The notes: a model not told the origin generated them from the letters alone. 64,000 nt of DNA from Streptomyces sp. MUM 203J (GCF_022414595.1 NZ_JADWYO010000024.1:20068-84067); one strand, 5' to 3'. Shown: positions 33,640-44,975, numbered from the stretch's first letter. Made by a program: numbers and translations.

Positions 33640-36354
33640 ATGAGGGGCAAGAGTGGACGTCTCGGGCTGTCCAGGCGTCTGGGGCGACTGCTGGGGGTGC
33701 GCAGCGTCGCCGGGCAGGTGCTCTTCCTCCAGGTCGTGGTCGCCGTGCTGCTGATCGTCGCGGCCGTGGTGGCGCTGGCGTTCCATGTGCGGGACGACAG
33801 CGAGCGGGTCGCGCAGCAGCGGTCCCTGGCGGCGGCCGAGTCGTTCGCGGAGGCGCCCGGCACCCTGGACGCGTTCCGCGCGCCCAATCCGACGGCCACG
33901 TTCCAGTCCCATGTGGTGGCGGCGACGCTGGGCTCGGGCGTGGACTTCATGACGGTGATGGAGCCCGACGGCCTCCGGATCGCCGACAGCTCGCCGCAGC
34001 TGGTCGGCACCCGCGCGGAGGGGGTGGAGCGAGCCGCGGAGGGGCTGGCGATCACCGAGATCTACAAGGGGGACCCGGACGACGCGGCCCGGGCGGTGGT
34101 TCCGGTGTTCGACGAGGAGGGCCGGGTGATCGGCCTGGTCTCGGCGGGTGTCGCGATCGAGAGCGTGGGCGCGGCGGTGGACCGGCAGCTTCCGGTGTTC
34201 CTGGGCGCGGGCGCGGCGGCGCTGGTCCTGGCGACCGGCAGTTCGGTGCTGGTGAGCCGGAGGCTGCGGCGGCAGACGCGGGGGCTGGGCCCGGCGGAGA
34301 TGACCCGGATGTACGAGCACCACGACGCGGTGCTGCACGCCGTACGGGAGGGGGTGCTCATCGTCAGCGGCGGCGGGCGGCTGACGCTGGCGAACGACGA
34401 GGCGCGGCGGCTGCTGGACCTGTCGGCCGACGCCGACCGGCAGCCGGTGGCTCAGCTGGGCCTGTCCCCGGCCATGACGGCACTGCTGACGTCGGGGCGG
34501 GCGGTGACGGACGAGCTGCATCTGGCGGGCGACCGGCTGCTGGCGGTCAGTACCCGGCCCACGGACCCGTACGGGGCGCCGGGCGGCACGGTGGCGACCC
34601 TGCGGGACACGACGGAGCTGCGGGCCCTGTCCGGCCTTGCGGAGGTCGCGCGGGAGCGGCTGACGCTGCTGTACGAGGCCGGGGTACGGATCGGAACGAC
34701 GCTGGACGTGGTGCGGACCGCGGAGGAGCTGTCGGAGGTGGTGATCCCCCGGTTCGCGGACTTCGCGACGGTGGAACTGCCGGACCCGGTGCTGCGCGGG
34801 GAGGAGCCGACGAACCAGTACGTCTCCGTGATGCGGCGGGCGGCGGTGTCCGGGGTGCGCGGCGGCCATCCGCTCCAGGAAGCCGGGGAGCTGATCAGTT
34901 TCGAGGTGCCGACGACGCCCATGGCGGAGGCCCTGGCCGGGGGGCGGGCGGTGCTGGTGGCGGATCTGCGGGCGGCGGACGGCTGGCGGGCGCAGGACCC
35001 CCGGGGCGCCGACGAGGCGCTGCGGTACGGGATCCACTCGCTGGTCACGGTGCCGCTGCTGGCACGGGGATTCGTCGTCGGCATGGCGAACTTCTGGCGG
35101 GGCACGGGTTCGGAGCCGTTCGAGGAGGAGGACCTGGCCTTCGCGGAGGAGCTGGCGGCACGGGCGGCGGTGGCCATCGACAACGCGCGCCGGTACAGCC
35201 GGGAGCACACGATGGCGGTGACGCTGCAGCGCAGCCTGCTGCCGAGGGTGCTGCCCGAGCAGGACGCGGTCGAGATCGCCTACCGTTACCTCCCGGCGCA
35301 GGCCGGGGTGGGCGGCGACTGGTTCGATGTGATCCCGTTGCCGGGGGCACGGGTGGCGCTGGTGGTGGGGGACGTGGTGGGGCACGGGCTGCACGCGGCG
35401 GCGACGATGGGGCGGCTGCGGACCGCCGTGCACAACTTCTCGGCGCTGGACCTTCCGCCGGACGAACTGCTGGGGCACCTGGACGAACTGGTCTCACGGA
35501 TCGACGAGGAGGAGGGCGGCGAGGGGGCGGCCGGCATCACGGGCGCGACCTGCCTGTACGCGATCTACGACCCGGTGTCCGGGCTGTGCTGCATGGCCAC
35601 GGCCGGTCACTACGCCCCGGCCGTGGTCCGGGCCGACGGAGGCGTGGCGTTCCCGGAGGTGCCGGTGTTCCCGCCGCTCGGTCTGGGCGGCGGACCGTTC
35701 GAGAACCACGAGCTGCGGCTGGCGGAGGGGAGCCGTCTGGTGCTGTACACGGACGGGCTGATCGAACACCGGGACCGGGATGTGGACTCCGGGCTGCGGC
35801 TGCTGGGCAGCACGCTCGCGGACGGCGGGACGCGCACGCCGGAGGAGACCTGTCAGGCGCTGGTGGACGCGATGCTGCCGCCGCACCGCAGCGACGACAT
35901 CGCGCTGCTGGTGGCCCGCACCCGGCTGTTGGAGCAGGACCGGGTCGCGGACTGGGACGTGCCGCGCGACCCGGCAGCGGTGGCGCCGATCCGGGCCGCG
36001 TGCGGGCGCCAGCTGGAGCGGTGGGGACTCGAGGAGATCGGGTTCACGACGGAACTGATGCTGAGCGAGCTGATCACCAACGCGATCCGGTACGGCTCCG
36101 ATCCGATCCACGTCCGGTTGCTCCGGGACCGTGCGCTGATCTGCGAGGTGTCGGACGGCAGCAGCACCTCGCCGCACCTGCGGCGCGCGGCGACGACGGA
36201 CGAGGGCGGCCGGGGCCTGTTCCTGGTGTCGCAGTTCGCGGGGCGCTGGGGGACGCGGTACACGTCCAACGGCAAGGTGATGTGGACCGAGCAGCCGCTC
36301 GGTGCGGGCGTGCGACCGCCGGTGGTGCCGCTGGTCGACGAATCGGGGTGGTGA
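33640..36354 (+). CDS. Sensor PP2C/SpoIIE phosphatase with PAS, GAF and anti-sigma-type kinase domains
   Basis: Membrane signalling protein of 904 aa; ATG after AAAGGGG. Order: transmembrane helix (VVVAVLLIVAAVVALAF), extracytoplasmic sCache-like sensor (about residues 55-175), second helix, PAS (about 220-320), GAF (about 335-510), SpoIIE-type PP2C phosphatase (about 530-750, GVGGDWFDVIPL, GDVVGHGLHAA, LYTDGLIEHRD), and a C-terminal RsbW-like HATPase (about 775-890, ELITNAIRYG). Such proteins switch anti-anti-sigma factors by opposing phosphatase and kinase modules. No sigma factor or antagonist is adjacent, so the target is elsewhere. Confidence 0.9.
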   Translation: MRGKSGRLGLSRRLGRLLGVRSVAGQVLFLQVVVAVLLIVAAVVALAFHVRDDSERVAQQRSLAAAESFAEAPGTLDAFRAPNPTATFQSHVVAATLGSGVDFMTVMEPDGLRIADSSPQLVGTRAEGVERAAEGLAITEIYKGDPDDAARAVVPVFDEEGRVIGLVSAGVAIESVGAAVDRQLPVFLGAGAAALVLATGSSVLVSRRLRRQTRGLGPAEMTRMYEHHDAVLHAVREGVLIVSGGGRLTLANDEARRLLDLSADADRQPVAQLGLSPAMTALLTSGRAVTDELHLAGDRLLAVSTRPTDPYGAPGGTVATLRDTTELRALSGLAEVARERLTLLYEAGVRIGTTLDVVRTAEELSEVVIPRFADFATVELPDPVLRGEEPTNQYVSVMRRAAVSGVRGGHPLQEAGELISFEVPTTPMAEALAGGRAVLVADLRAADGWRAQDPRGADEALRYGIHSLVTVPLLARGFVVGMANFWRGTGSEPFEEEDLAFAEELAARAAVAIDNARRYSREHTMAVTLQRSLLPRVLPEQDAVEIAYRYLPAQAGVGGDWFDVIPLPGARVALVVGDVVGHGLHAAATMGRLRTAVHNFSALDLPPDELLGHLDELVSRIDEEEGGEGAAGITGATCLYAIYDPVSGLCCMATAGHYAPAVVRADGGVAFPEVPVFPPLGLGGGPFENHELRLAEGSRLVLYTDGLIEHRDRDVDSGLRLLGSTLADGGTRTPEETCQALVDAMLPPHRSDDIALLVARTRLLEQDRVADWDVPRDPAAVAPIRAACGRQLERWGLEEIGFTTELMLSELITNAIRYGSDPIHVRLLRDRALICEVSDGSSTSPHLRRAATTDEGGRGLFLVSQFAGRWGTRYTSNGKVMWTEQPLGAGVRPPVVPLVDESGW

Positions 36355-36378
36355 ACCGCGCCGGGAGCGCGGTTCACC
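36350..36378. terminator. Terminator overlapping the phosphatase stop codon
   Basis: A 12-bp stem GGTGAACCGCGC/GCGCGGTTCACC with a 5-nt loop. The stop codon lies inside the stem. It separates converging genes. Confidence 0.75.
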
Positions 36379-36417
36379 GGGTACGGGCCGTCCGGCCGGC
36401 CCGGCCACGCGTGGGCG

Positions 36418-36924
36418 TCAGCGGAAGGTGACCGAAGCCTCACCTGCCGCCATCGTGATCGAGCCGGGGCAGAAGAAGCTGCCGGAGGTCTTGCGGGCGG
36501 TGAAGCCCCGGTTCTGGTACGTCCGGGTGCCGCTCTCCCGGTCCCACCGGACGTCGGCCGCGCGATACGAACAGGAGATGAAGCTCTGCCTGCCGGTGAT
36601 GGCGACGGCGTCGGCACGCGCGGTCCCGGCGGCGTCGTCGAAGGTGAACACCGGGTCGTTGTCGAGCGTCGCGCTGATGCTGCCGTCACAGGACAGGTTG
36701 CCGCCCGGCCGGTTGACGGTGGAGCGGTCGACGGTCAGGGTGTCGGGCGGACCGGCGCTGGTGGCGGCGTCGGTCCAGGTGCACGTGGTGCCCTGGACGA
36801 CGATCCTGCCGTCCGCCTTCTGCTCGGCGGCGGGCCCGGCGGCGACGGCGTGGGCGGCACCGGCGGTCAGTGCGGTGAGCAGCGCGACGGCGCCGGTGAG
36901 CGCGGCCCTGTACCTGTGGCTCAT
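36418..36924 (-). CDS. Secreted hypothetical protein
   Basis: Exported 168-aa protein. The signal peptide (about residues 1-28) has ALTGAVALLTALTAGAAHA. The mature part has four cysteines, probably two disulfides (GTTCTW, NLSCDG, FISCSY, SFFCPG), and beta-strand-like alternation. I recognise no family. Confidence 0.78.
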   Translation of the reverse strand: MSHRYRAALTGAVALLTALTAGAAHAVAAGPAAEQKADGRIVVQGTTCTWTDAATSAGPPDTLTVDRSTVNRPGGNLSCDGSISATLDNDPVFTFDDAAGTARADAVAITGRQSFISCSYRAADVRWDRESGTRTYQNRGFTARKTSGSFFCPGSITMAAGEASVTFR

Positions 36925-37011
36925 GGGAGTCCTCCTCAGGTGTCGGTGTCCGTGGGGGCGTGGGGAGAGTGGCACAGGAACCCACAAATGTCAGGCACAC
37001 GTCAACACTCT

Positions 37012-37033
37012 GGCCGGTTCGCTGCGAACGGCC
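37012..37033. other. Inverted repeat upstream of the adenosine deaminase gene
   Basis: GGCC-g-GTTCG-CTG-CGAAC-GGCC forms a 9-bp stem with one bulge, between the divergent secreted-protein and deaminase genes. Operator or leader hairpin; undecided. Confidence 0.4.
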
Positions 37034-37120
37034 GATTCCGCACGCCCGGTGGGGTGACCCCGGCCCCGCTCACCGCGGCCCTGCGCCCCGGCACCGCACG
37101 TCCGCGGGGACGATACGACG

Positions 37121-38572
37121 GTGACGCACACCTGCCGCCGCCCCCGCGCCCTGACGGCCCTCCTCGGCACGCTGCCCCTCCTCCCGGCCCTGCTGCTGCC
37201 GGGGGCCTCCGCGACCGCCGCCGGACCGGCGGGGGGCTCCGAGGCACGGACCGCCGCCTACCTGGAGACGATCCGTCACGATCCGGCCAGGCTGGCGGAG
37301 TTCTTCCACCACCTGCCCAAGGGGGGCGACCTGCACCACCACCTGGGCGGTGCCGTCTCCACCGAGTGGCTGGTCCGCAGCGCCGCACGGCAGGGACTGT
37401 GCGTGGAGGCGGCGACGCTCACCGCCGTGCGCCCGCCGTGCGCCCGGCCCGGGCTACGGCCCGCCTCCGACGCCCGTACGGACACCGCCTTCCGTACTTC
37501 CCTGATCCGGGCCTGGTCCATGCAGGACTTCCCGCCCGACGGGCCCGGCCACGACCACTTCTTCGCCACCTTCGGCCGGTTCGGCGAGGTGATCCGGCAC
37601 CATCGCGGACTTCAGCTGGCCGAGGTGGCCGACTCGGCGGTACGGCAGCACCAGCAGTACCTGGAGACGATGGTCACGCCGGTGCCCGAGGCCGTGCACA
37701 CACTCGCCGCCGAGGTGGGCTGGGACCCTGACCTGCGCCGGCTGCACCGGCGGCTGACGGCGGGCGGGCGGCTCGACCGGCTGGTCGCGGCGGCGCGGGC
37801 GGAGGCCGACGCCGCCGACGCGGAGTTCCGCGCCGCATCCCGCTGCGACGGCGACCGGCCCGCGCCCGGCTGCCGGCTGGTGGTGCGCTGGATCTCGCAC
37901 GCCCACCGGAACAGCCCGCCCGAGGTGGTGTTCACCCAGCTGGCCCTGGGGATGGCGCTGGCGGAGCGGGACTTCCGCTTCGTGGCGGTCAACCTGGTCG
38001 AGCCCGAACACGGCGCGGTGGCGCTGCGCGACTACCGCCTGCACATGCGCATGACGGCCGAGTTGCGGCGCGCCTACCTGGGCGCCCATGTGACGCTGCA
38101 CGCAGGCGAGTTGAGGCCCGGACTGGTGAAGCCGGAGGACCTGGCCTTCCACATCCGGGGCGCGGTCGAGGGCGCGGGAGCCGAACGGGTGGGCCACGGC
38201 GTGGACCTGGTCCACGAGGACGCGTGGCCCACGCTGGTACGGGAGATGGCGCGCCGACGGGTGGCGGTGGAGGTCCCGTTCACCAGCAACGCCCAGATCC
38301 TGGGCGTCACCGGCACGGAGCACCCGTTCACGACGTACCGCGCCCACGGCGTGCCGGTGGTGCTCGCCACCGACGATCCGGGGGTCTCCCGCACCGACAT
38401 CAGCGCGCAGTACCGGCAGGCCGCGACCGTGTACGGGCTGCGGTACAGGGAACTCAAGGACCTGGCCCGGGCGTCGCTGGAGCACGCGTTCCTGCCGGAC
38501 CGCGCGAGGGCGGCGCTCCAGCGGAGGCTGGAGCGGGCCTTCACGGCGTTCGAGCGGCGGACCGGATCCTGA
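37121..38572 (+). CDS. Secreted adenosine deaminase-family hydrolase (ADGF-like)
   Basis: Extracellular amidohydrolase of 483 aa from a GTG start. A signal peptide (about residues 1-33, LTALLGTLPLLPALLLPGAS) is present. Metal and substrate motifs of adenosine deaminase are all there: KGGDLHHHLGG, VTLHAGE, ERVGHGVDL, EVPFTSNAQI and LATDDPGV. It would deaminate adenosine or a related nucleoside outside the cell for purine salvage. No nucleoside transporter is adjacent. Confidence 0.9.
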   Translation: MTHTCRRPRALTALLGTLPLLPALLLPGASATAAGPAGGSEARTAAYLETIRHDPARLAEFFHHLPKGGDLHHHLGGAVSTEWLVRSAARQGLCVEAATLTAVRPPCARPGLRPASDARTDTAFRTSLIRAWSMQDFPPDGPGHDHFFATFGRFGEVIRHHRGLQLAEVADSAVRQHQQYLETMVTPVPEAVHTLAAEVGWDPDLRRLHRRLTAGGRLDRLVAAARAEADAADAEFRAASRCDGDRPAPGCRLVVRWISHAHRNSPPEVVFTQLALGMALAERDFRFVAVNLVEPEHGAVALRDYRLHMRMTAELRRAYLGAHVTLHAGELRPGLVKPEDLAFHIRGAVEGAGAERVGHGVDLVHEDAWPTLVREMARRRVAVEVPFTSNAQILGVTGTEHPFTTYRAHGVPVVLATDDPGVSRTDISAQYRQAATVYGLRYRELKDLARASLEHAFLPDRARAALQRRLERAFTAFERRTGS

Positions 38573-38582
38573 GCGGCAGCCG

Positions 38583-40076
<1,494 letters not shown>

Positions 40077-40128
40077 GGCGGTCGAGGGGCCTTTCGTACG
40101 GCGGGACGGCAGGGCGAGGCGGAAGGGC

Positions 40129-42012
40129 TCAGAGGTGGCGGCGGATACCGGGGGTGTGCTGCTCGTACGTCTTGCGGGCCCGGACAGCCGCCTCGCGGGC
40201 GGCGACCTCCGCGACGGGGACGTCCCACCAGGCCTCGGCGCCTGGGGCGTTCGGGTTGTCGGGGTCCGTCTCGACGTACACGCAGGTGGGCCGCTCGGCG
40301 GCGCGGGCGGTCCGCAGCGCCTCGCGCAGCTCACCCACGGTCCGGGCGCGGTGGACGTCCATGCCGAGGCTGGCCGCGTTGGCGGCGAGGTCGACGGGGA
40401 GCGGATCGCCGGTGAAGGTGCCGTCGGCAGCGCGGTAACGGTAGTCGGTGGCGAACCGTTCGCCGCCCACCTGGGCGGAGAGACCGCCGATGGAGGCGTA
40501 CCCGTGGTTCTGGACGAGGAGGAGCCTGAGCGGCAGGCCCTCCTGGACGGCGGTGACGATCTCGGTGGGCATCATCAGGTACGTTCCGTCCCCGGCCAGC
40601 GACCAGACGGGCGTGCCGGGCGCGGCGAGCAGCACACCGATGCCGCCGGGGATCTCGTACCCCATGCAGGAGTAGCCGTACTCCAGGTGGTACTGCCGGG
40701 GCGAGCGGGCACGCCACAGTTTGTGCAGGTCGCCGGGGAGGGACCCGGCGGCGTTGACGACGACGTCCTCGTCCCCGACGACCGCGTCGAGCAGTCCGAG
40801 CACCTGCGTCTGGGTGGGAACGGCGGAGTCGTCGTCGGCCCGGTAGGCCGCCTCGACGACCCGCTCCCAGCGCCGCTTGCCCTCGGTGTACTCGGCTTCG
40901 TACGCCGGGTCGACTCGGTGTCCGTGCCCGGCCAGGGCCTCGGTGAGGGCGGCGAGTCCGGCGCGGGCGTCCGCGACAAGGGGGCGGGCGGCCATCTTGT
41001 GGGCGTCGAACGGGGTGATGTTGAGGTTGAGGAAGCGGACGTCCGGGCGGGCGAAGAGGGTGCCCGAGGCGGTGGTGAAGTCGCTGTAGCGGGTGCCGAC
41101 ACCGATGACGAGGTCGGCGGTGCGGGCGAGGGCGTCGGAGACGGCGGTGCCGGTGTGGCCGATGCCGCCGAGGTCGGCGGGGTGGTCGTGGCGGAGGGAT
41201 CCCTTGCCCGCCTGGGTGGAGGCCACGGGGATGCCGGTGGCGTCGACGAGGGCCTTGAGGGCGTCCTCGGCCCGGCTGTGGTGGATGCCGCCGCCCGCGA
41301 TGAGCAGGGGACGTTCGGCGGCGCGGACCGCCTGGACGGCCTGAGCGAGTTCGCCGGGCCCGGGGGCGGGGCGGCGTACGGTCCAGACGCGGTCGGCGAA
41401 GAACTCCTCGGGCCAGTCGTAGGCCTCGGCCTGGACGTCCTGCGGCAGGGCGAGGGTGACGGCGCCGGTCTCGGCCGGGTCGGCCAGGACCCGCATGGCC
41501 TGGAGGGCGGAGGCGATGAGCGCCTCGGGCCGGGTGACACGGTCGAAGAAGCGGGAGACCGGCCGGAGGGTGTCGTTGACGGAGATGCCGGGTGACACCG
41601 GGTGTTCGAGCTGCTGGAGCAGCGGGTCGGCGGTGCGGGTGGCGAAGGTGTCGCCGGGCAGGAGGAGGACGGGCAGCCGGTTGACGGTGGCCAGGGCCGC
41701 GCCGGTGACGAGGTTGGTGGCGCCGGGGCCGATGGAGGTCGTGACGGCCATGGCGGAGAGCCGGTCGCACTGGCGGGCGTAGCCGACGGCGGCGTGGACC
41801 ATGGCCTGTTCGTTGCGTCCCTGGTGGAACGGCATGGCGTGCGCTCCGGTCTCCAGGAGGGCCTGGCCGAGTCCGGCGACGTTGCCGTGGCCGAAGATCC
41901 CCCAGGTGGCGGCGATCAGCCGGTGCCGGGCGCCGTCGCGTTCGGTGTACTGCGCGGCCAGGAAGCGCACCAGGGCCTGGGCGACGGTCAGTCGGCGGGT
42001 GTGCTGGCTCAT
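40129..42012 (-). CDS. iolD: 3D-(3,5/4)-trihydroxycyclohexane-1,2-dione acylhydrolase
   Basis: ThDP-dependent hydrolase of 627 aa opening the inositol ring to 5-deoxyglucuronate. The PYR domain has AMPFHQGRNEQAMVHAAVGYA with the catalytic glutamate. A central domain follows, then the C-terminal PP domain with GDGTYLMMPTEIVTAVQE for diphosphate/Mg2+. The order iolC-aldolase-iolB-iolD-iolA is a standard inositol operon. Confidence 0.93.
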   Translation of the reverse strand: MSQHTRRLTVAQALVRFLAAQYTERDGARHRLIAATWGIFGHGNVAGLGQALLETGAHAMPFHQGRNEQAMVHAAVGYARQCDRLSAMAVTTSIGPGATNLVTGAALATVNRLPVLLLPGDTFATRTADPLLQQLEHPVSPGISVNDTLRPVSRFFDRVTRPEALIASALQAMRVLADPAETGAVTLALPQDVQAEAYDWPEEFFADRVWTVRRPAPGPGELAQAVQAVRAAERPLLIAGGGIHHSRAEDALKALVDATGIPVASTQAGKGSLRHDHPADLGGIGHTGTAVSDALARTADLVIGVGTRYSDFTTASGTLFARPDVRFLNLNITPFDAHKMAARPLVADARAGLAALTEALAGHGHRVDPAYEAEYTEGKRRWERVVEAAYRADDDSAVPTQTQVLGLLDAVVGDEDVVVNAAGSLPGDLHKLWRARSPRQYHLEYGYSCMGYEIPGGIGVLLAAPGTPVWSLAGDGTYLMMPTEIVTAVQEGLPLRLLLVQNHGYASIGGLSAQVGGERFATDYRYRAADGTFTGDPLPVDLAANAASLGMDVHRARTVGELREALRTARAAERPTCVYVETDPDNPNAPGAEAWWDVPVAEVAAREAAVRARKTYEQHTPGIRRHL

Positions 42013-42022
42013 CGGGATGACC

Positions 42023-42907
42023 TCACTGGGACGGGGCGGTGCAGAGCGGGAGGCGGGGGTCGACGGGCTGACCGGGCCAGGTGTCGCGGATCCAGGCGTG
42101 GTCCGGGTGGTCGCAGATCAGCCAGGCGCGTTCGGCGCCGGGGCCGGCCATGACGTTGAGGTAGTACATGTGGTGGCCGGGGACGGCCATGGACGGGCCG
42201 TGCCAGCCGTCGGGGATGAGCACGGTGTCGCCGTGGCGGACCTCCGCGAGCACGTCGGTGCCGCGGCCGCGGCCGGACGGGGAGACCCGCTGGTAGCCCA
42301 GACCGGGGGTGCCGTCGTGGGCGGCGATCTCGAAGTAGTAGATCTCCTCCAGTTCGGACTCCTCGCCGGGCCGGTGCTCGTCGTGCTTGTGGGGCGGGAA
42401 GGAGGACCAGTTGCCGCCGGGGGTGAGCACTTCCACGGCGATGAGCCGTTCACACGCGAACACTCCTGCCGCACCGAAGTTGTTGACCTGGCGCGAGCAG
42501 TTGCCCGTACCCCGCAGTTCGACGGGCACGGAGGAGGCGGGGCCGTAGCGGGCGGGCAGGCGCCGGTCGCAGCGGGCACCGGTGAGGGCGAACCGGCCGC
42601 CGTCGCGGGAGGCGAGCGAGACCCGCGCGTCACGGGGGACGTACGCGAAGTCGGTGACGGCGCTGAACACGTCGGGGCGCCCGGTGAGCCGGAAGGTCCG
42701 CCCGTCGACGGCGACGGTGCAGGAGCCGGAGAGCGGCAGCACGATCCACTCGCTGTCTCCGGTGTCGTACGCGTGCTGTCCGCCGGGCGGCAGTTCGAGC
42801 ACGCGAAGGCTGGAGTATCCCCAGCCGGCGGACTCGGGGCCGATGTCCACGGCGTACGGGCCGTCGGCGGCCTTTCCGGCGGGCAGGTGGTGCGAGGGGG
42901 TGGTCAT
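42023..42907 (-). CDS. iolB: 5-deoxy-glucuronate isomerase
   Basis: Double-cupin isomerase of 294 aa converting 5-deoxyglucuronate to 2-deoxy-5-keto-gluconate. Typical stretches are ERLIAVEVLTPGGNWSSFPPHKHD (metal histidines) and RHGDTVLIPDGWHGPSMAVPG. It lies 10 bp upstream of iolD in the same operon. Confidence 0.93.
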   Translation of the reverse strand: MTTPSHHLPAGKAADGPYAVDIGPESAGWGYSSLRVLELPPGGQHAYDTGDSEWIVLPLSGSCTVAVDGRTFRLTGRPDVFSAVTDFAYVPRDARVSLASRDGGRFALTGARCDRRLPARYGPASSVPVELRGTGNCSRQVNNFGAAGVFACERLIAVEVLTPGGNWSSFPPHKHDEHRPGEESELEEIYYFEIAAHDGTPGLGYQRVSPSGRGRGTDVLAEVRHGDTVLIPDGWHGPSMAVPGHHMYYLNVMAGPGAERAWLICDHPDHAWIRDTWPGQPVDPRLPLCTAPSQ

Positions 42908-42925
42908 GGTGGCTTCCTCGGGGGA

Positions 42926-43804
42926 TCAGAGCAGGCTGACGGCGGTGTCCACGGCCTCCTCGACGCTGCCGTGGGCGGGATAGAGCAGCGAGCGGCCGAC
43001 GACGAGCCCCTGGACGGTGGGGAGATGGAGCGCCTTGCGCCACCTCTCGTACATGCCGTCCTGGTCCCCGCCGGACTCGCCGCCGAGAAGGACGGCCGGG
43101 AGGGTGGAGGTCTCCAGGACGGCAGCCATGTCGTCCGGGTTCTCGGTGACGGGCAGCTTGAGCCAGGTGTAGGCGGAGGTCCCGGCGAGTCCGGAGGCGA
43201 TGGCGATGGAGCGGGTCACGGCCTCGGCGCTCAGGTCGTTGCGCACCCCGCGGTCGCCGCGGCGGGAGATGAACGGCTCGACGAACACCGGGAGGTGTGC
43301 GGCGGCCATCTCGTCGATGGCGCGGGCGGTGGCGTACATGGTGGTGAGGGAGCCGGCGTCGGTGTAGTCGATACGGAGGAGGAGCTTCCCGGCGTCGAAG
43401 CGGAGGCGCGCGAGGTCTTCGGCACGGTGTCCGGTGAAGCGGTCGTCCAGTTCGAAGCGGGCACCGGCGAGACCTCCCCGGTTCATGGAGCCCATGACCA
43501 CCCTGTTCTCCAGGGCGCCGAGGAGCAGCAGGTCCTCCAGGATGTCGGCGGTGGCGAGGACGCCGTCGACACCGGGGCGGGCGAGGGCGGTGCACAGCCG
43601 CTCCAGGAGGTCCGCGCGGTTGGCCATGGCCAGCCGGTCGTCCCCCACCGCGAGGGCCCCGCGCGCGGGATGGTCGGCGGCGACGATCATGAGGCGGCCG
43701 CTGTCACCGACCAGTGGACGCCGTGTGCGGCGCGCGGCGGCTTCCGCGATGGCCTCGGGATGCCGGGCCCGCAGGGTGGTGAGCGAGGAGATGCTGAGGG
43801 TCAC
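42926..43804 (-). CDS. (beta/alpha)8 aldolase of inositol catabolism (Cgl0158/IolJ role)
   Basis: Predicted barrel protein of 292 aa. I chose the GTG preceded by GGAG at 6 bp; an in-frame TTG lies 7 codons upstream. LMIVAADHPARGAL, GVDGVLATADILEDLLLLGAL and EPFISR mark a class of barrel proteins found in actinobacterial iol operons. It takes the place of IolJ, so it most likely cleaves 2-deoxy-5-keto-gluconate 6-phosphate to dihydroxyacetone phosphate and malonate semialdehyde. The reaction is inferred from pathway completeness. Confidence 0.82.
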   Translation of the reverse strand: MTLSISSLTTLRARHPEAIAEAAARRTRRPLVGDSGRLMIVAADHPARGALAVGDDRLAMANRADLLERLCTALARPGVDGVLATADILEDLLLLGALENRVVMGSMNRGGLAGARFELDDRFTGHRAEDLARLRFDAGKLLLRIDYTDAGSLTTMYATARAIDEMAAAHLPVFVEPFISRRGDRGVRNDLSAEAVTRSIAIASGLAGTSAYTWLKLPVTENPDDMAAVLETSTLPAVLLGGESGGDQDGMYERWRKALHLPTVQGLVVGRSLLYPAHGSVEEAVDTAVSLL

Positions 43805-43824
43805 ATGGGGCTCCGTGGCGTTCA

Positions 43825-43912
43825 AGCCCGTCCGGCGATCGAGGACGAGCGCCGTTCGGGCGCGATTACGGGGTCCGGGGGCGGAGCCCCCGGTCTCGGG
43901 GAGGGGCGGGGG
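43825..43912. repeat. Streptomyces dispersed intergenic palindromic repeat
   Basis: Begins GCCCGTCCGGCGATCGAGGA and ends CGGTCTCGGGGAGGGGCGG, with an internal hairpin CCGGGGGC-GGA-GCCCCCGG. I recognise this as an intergenic element common in Streptomyces genomes. It lies inside the iol operon between iolC and the aldolase and may attenuate or stabilise the mRNA. Confidence 0.65.
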
Positions 43913-43936
43913 AAGGAGGGTCCCTGCGGCCGCGGT

Positions 43937-44908
43937 CTAGCCGCGCCCGACGACGGTTTCGACTTCCGCCGCCGTCGGCATCGCCGCCGAACAGGCCAGC
44001 CGAGAGGCCACGATCGCCCCCGCCGCGTTTGCGTACCGCATGGTCCGCTCCAGCTCCCAGCCGGAGAGAAGGCCGTGGCACAGCGCCCCGCCGAACGCGT
44101 CCCCCGCGCCCAGCCCGTTGACGACCTCGACCGGGACGGGGGGCACCTCCGCGCTGCCGCCGTCACGGTGAACGGCCAGAACACCGGCGGGTCCCTGCTT
44201 GACGACGGCGAGTTCGACCCCCGCCGCCAGCAGCGCCTCGGCACAGGCACGGGGCTCGCGCATCCCGGTGGCGATCTCGCACTCGTCGAGGTTGCCGACG
44301 GCGACGGTGACATGGCGAAGGGCTTCGGCGTAGAGAGCGCGGGCCTCCGCCGGATCCCCCCAGAACACGGGCCGCCAGTCGAGGTCGAAGACCGTGACAC
44401 CGCTCTTCGCCCGCGCCTCCAGCGCGGCGAGGGTCGCGGTACGGCTGGGCTCGGCGCACAGCCCGGTCCCGGTCACCCAGAACACGCGCGCCCGGCGCAC
44501 CGCGCCCAGATCCAGTTCGCCGGACCGGATCTCCAGGTCGGGAGCCTTGGGCTGCCGGTAGAAGTAGAGCGGGAAGTCGTCGGGCGGGAAGATCTCGCAG
44601 AACGTGACCGGGGTCGGGTAGGCGTCGACCGGCGTGACCCAGCGGTCGTCGACGCCGAACTCCTTGAGCGCCTGGTGGACGTAGGTGCCGAAGGGGTCGG
44701 CACCGGTCCGGGTGATGACGGCGCTGCTGTGGCCCAGACGGGCGGCGGCGACGGCGACGTTGGTGGGCGACCCCCCGAGGAACTTGCCGAAGCTCTCGAC
44801 CTGCGGCAGCGGAACGCCGGTCTGGAGGGGATAGACGTCGACCCCGACCCGCCCCATGGTGATGAGATCGAAGGCGTCGGTGTCGGGGGATTCGGCGGAC
44901 TCGGCCAT
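43937..44908 (-). CDS. iolC: 5-dehydro-2-deoxygluconokinase
   Basis: PfkB-family kinase of 323 aa phosphorylating 2-deoxy-5-keto-gluconate at C6. Motifs are FGKFLGGSPTNVAVAAARLG near the N-terminus and NGLGAGDAFGGALCHGLLSG with the catalytic aspartate. It is the first gene of the leftward operon, reading from the central inverted-repeat operator. Confidence 0.93.
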   Translation of the reverse strand: MAESAESPDTDAFDLITMGRVGVDVYPLQTGVPLPQVESFGKFLGGSPTNVAVAAARLGHSSAVITRTGADPFGTYVHQALKEFGVDDRWVTPVDAYPTPVTFCEIFPPDDFPLYFYRQPKAPDLEIRSGELDLGAVRRARVFWVTGTGLCAEPSRTATLAALEARAKSGVTVFDLDWRPVFWGDPAEARALYAEALRHVTVAVGNLDECEIATGMREPRACAEALLAAGVELAVVKQGPAGVLAVHRDGGSAEVPPVPVEVVNGLGAGDAFGGALCHGLLSGWELERTMRYANAAGAIVASRLACSAAMPTAAEVETVVGRG

Positions 44909-44975
44909 GCGCGTCGCTCCTGATACGTACTCGCGGGGCGGGGTTGTCCCAGGTCTATGCCGTCCCGCGAAGCCC

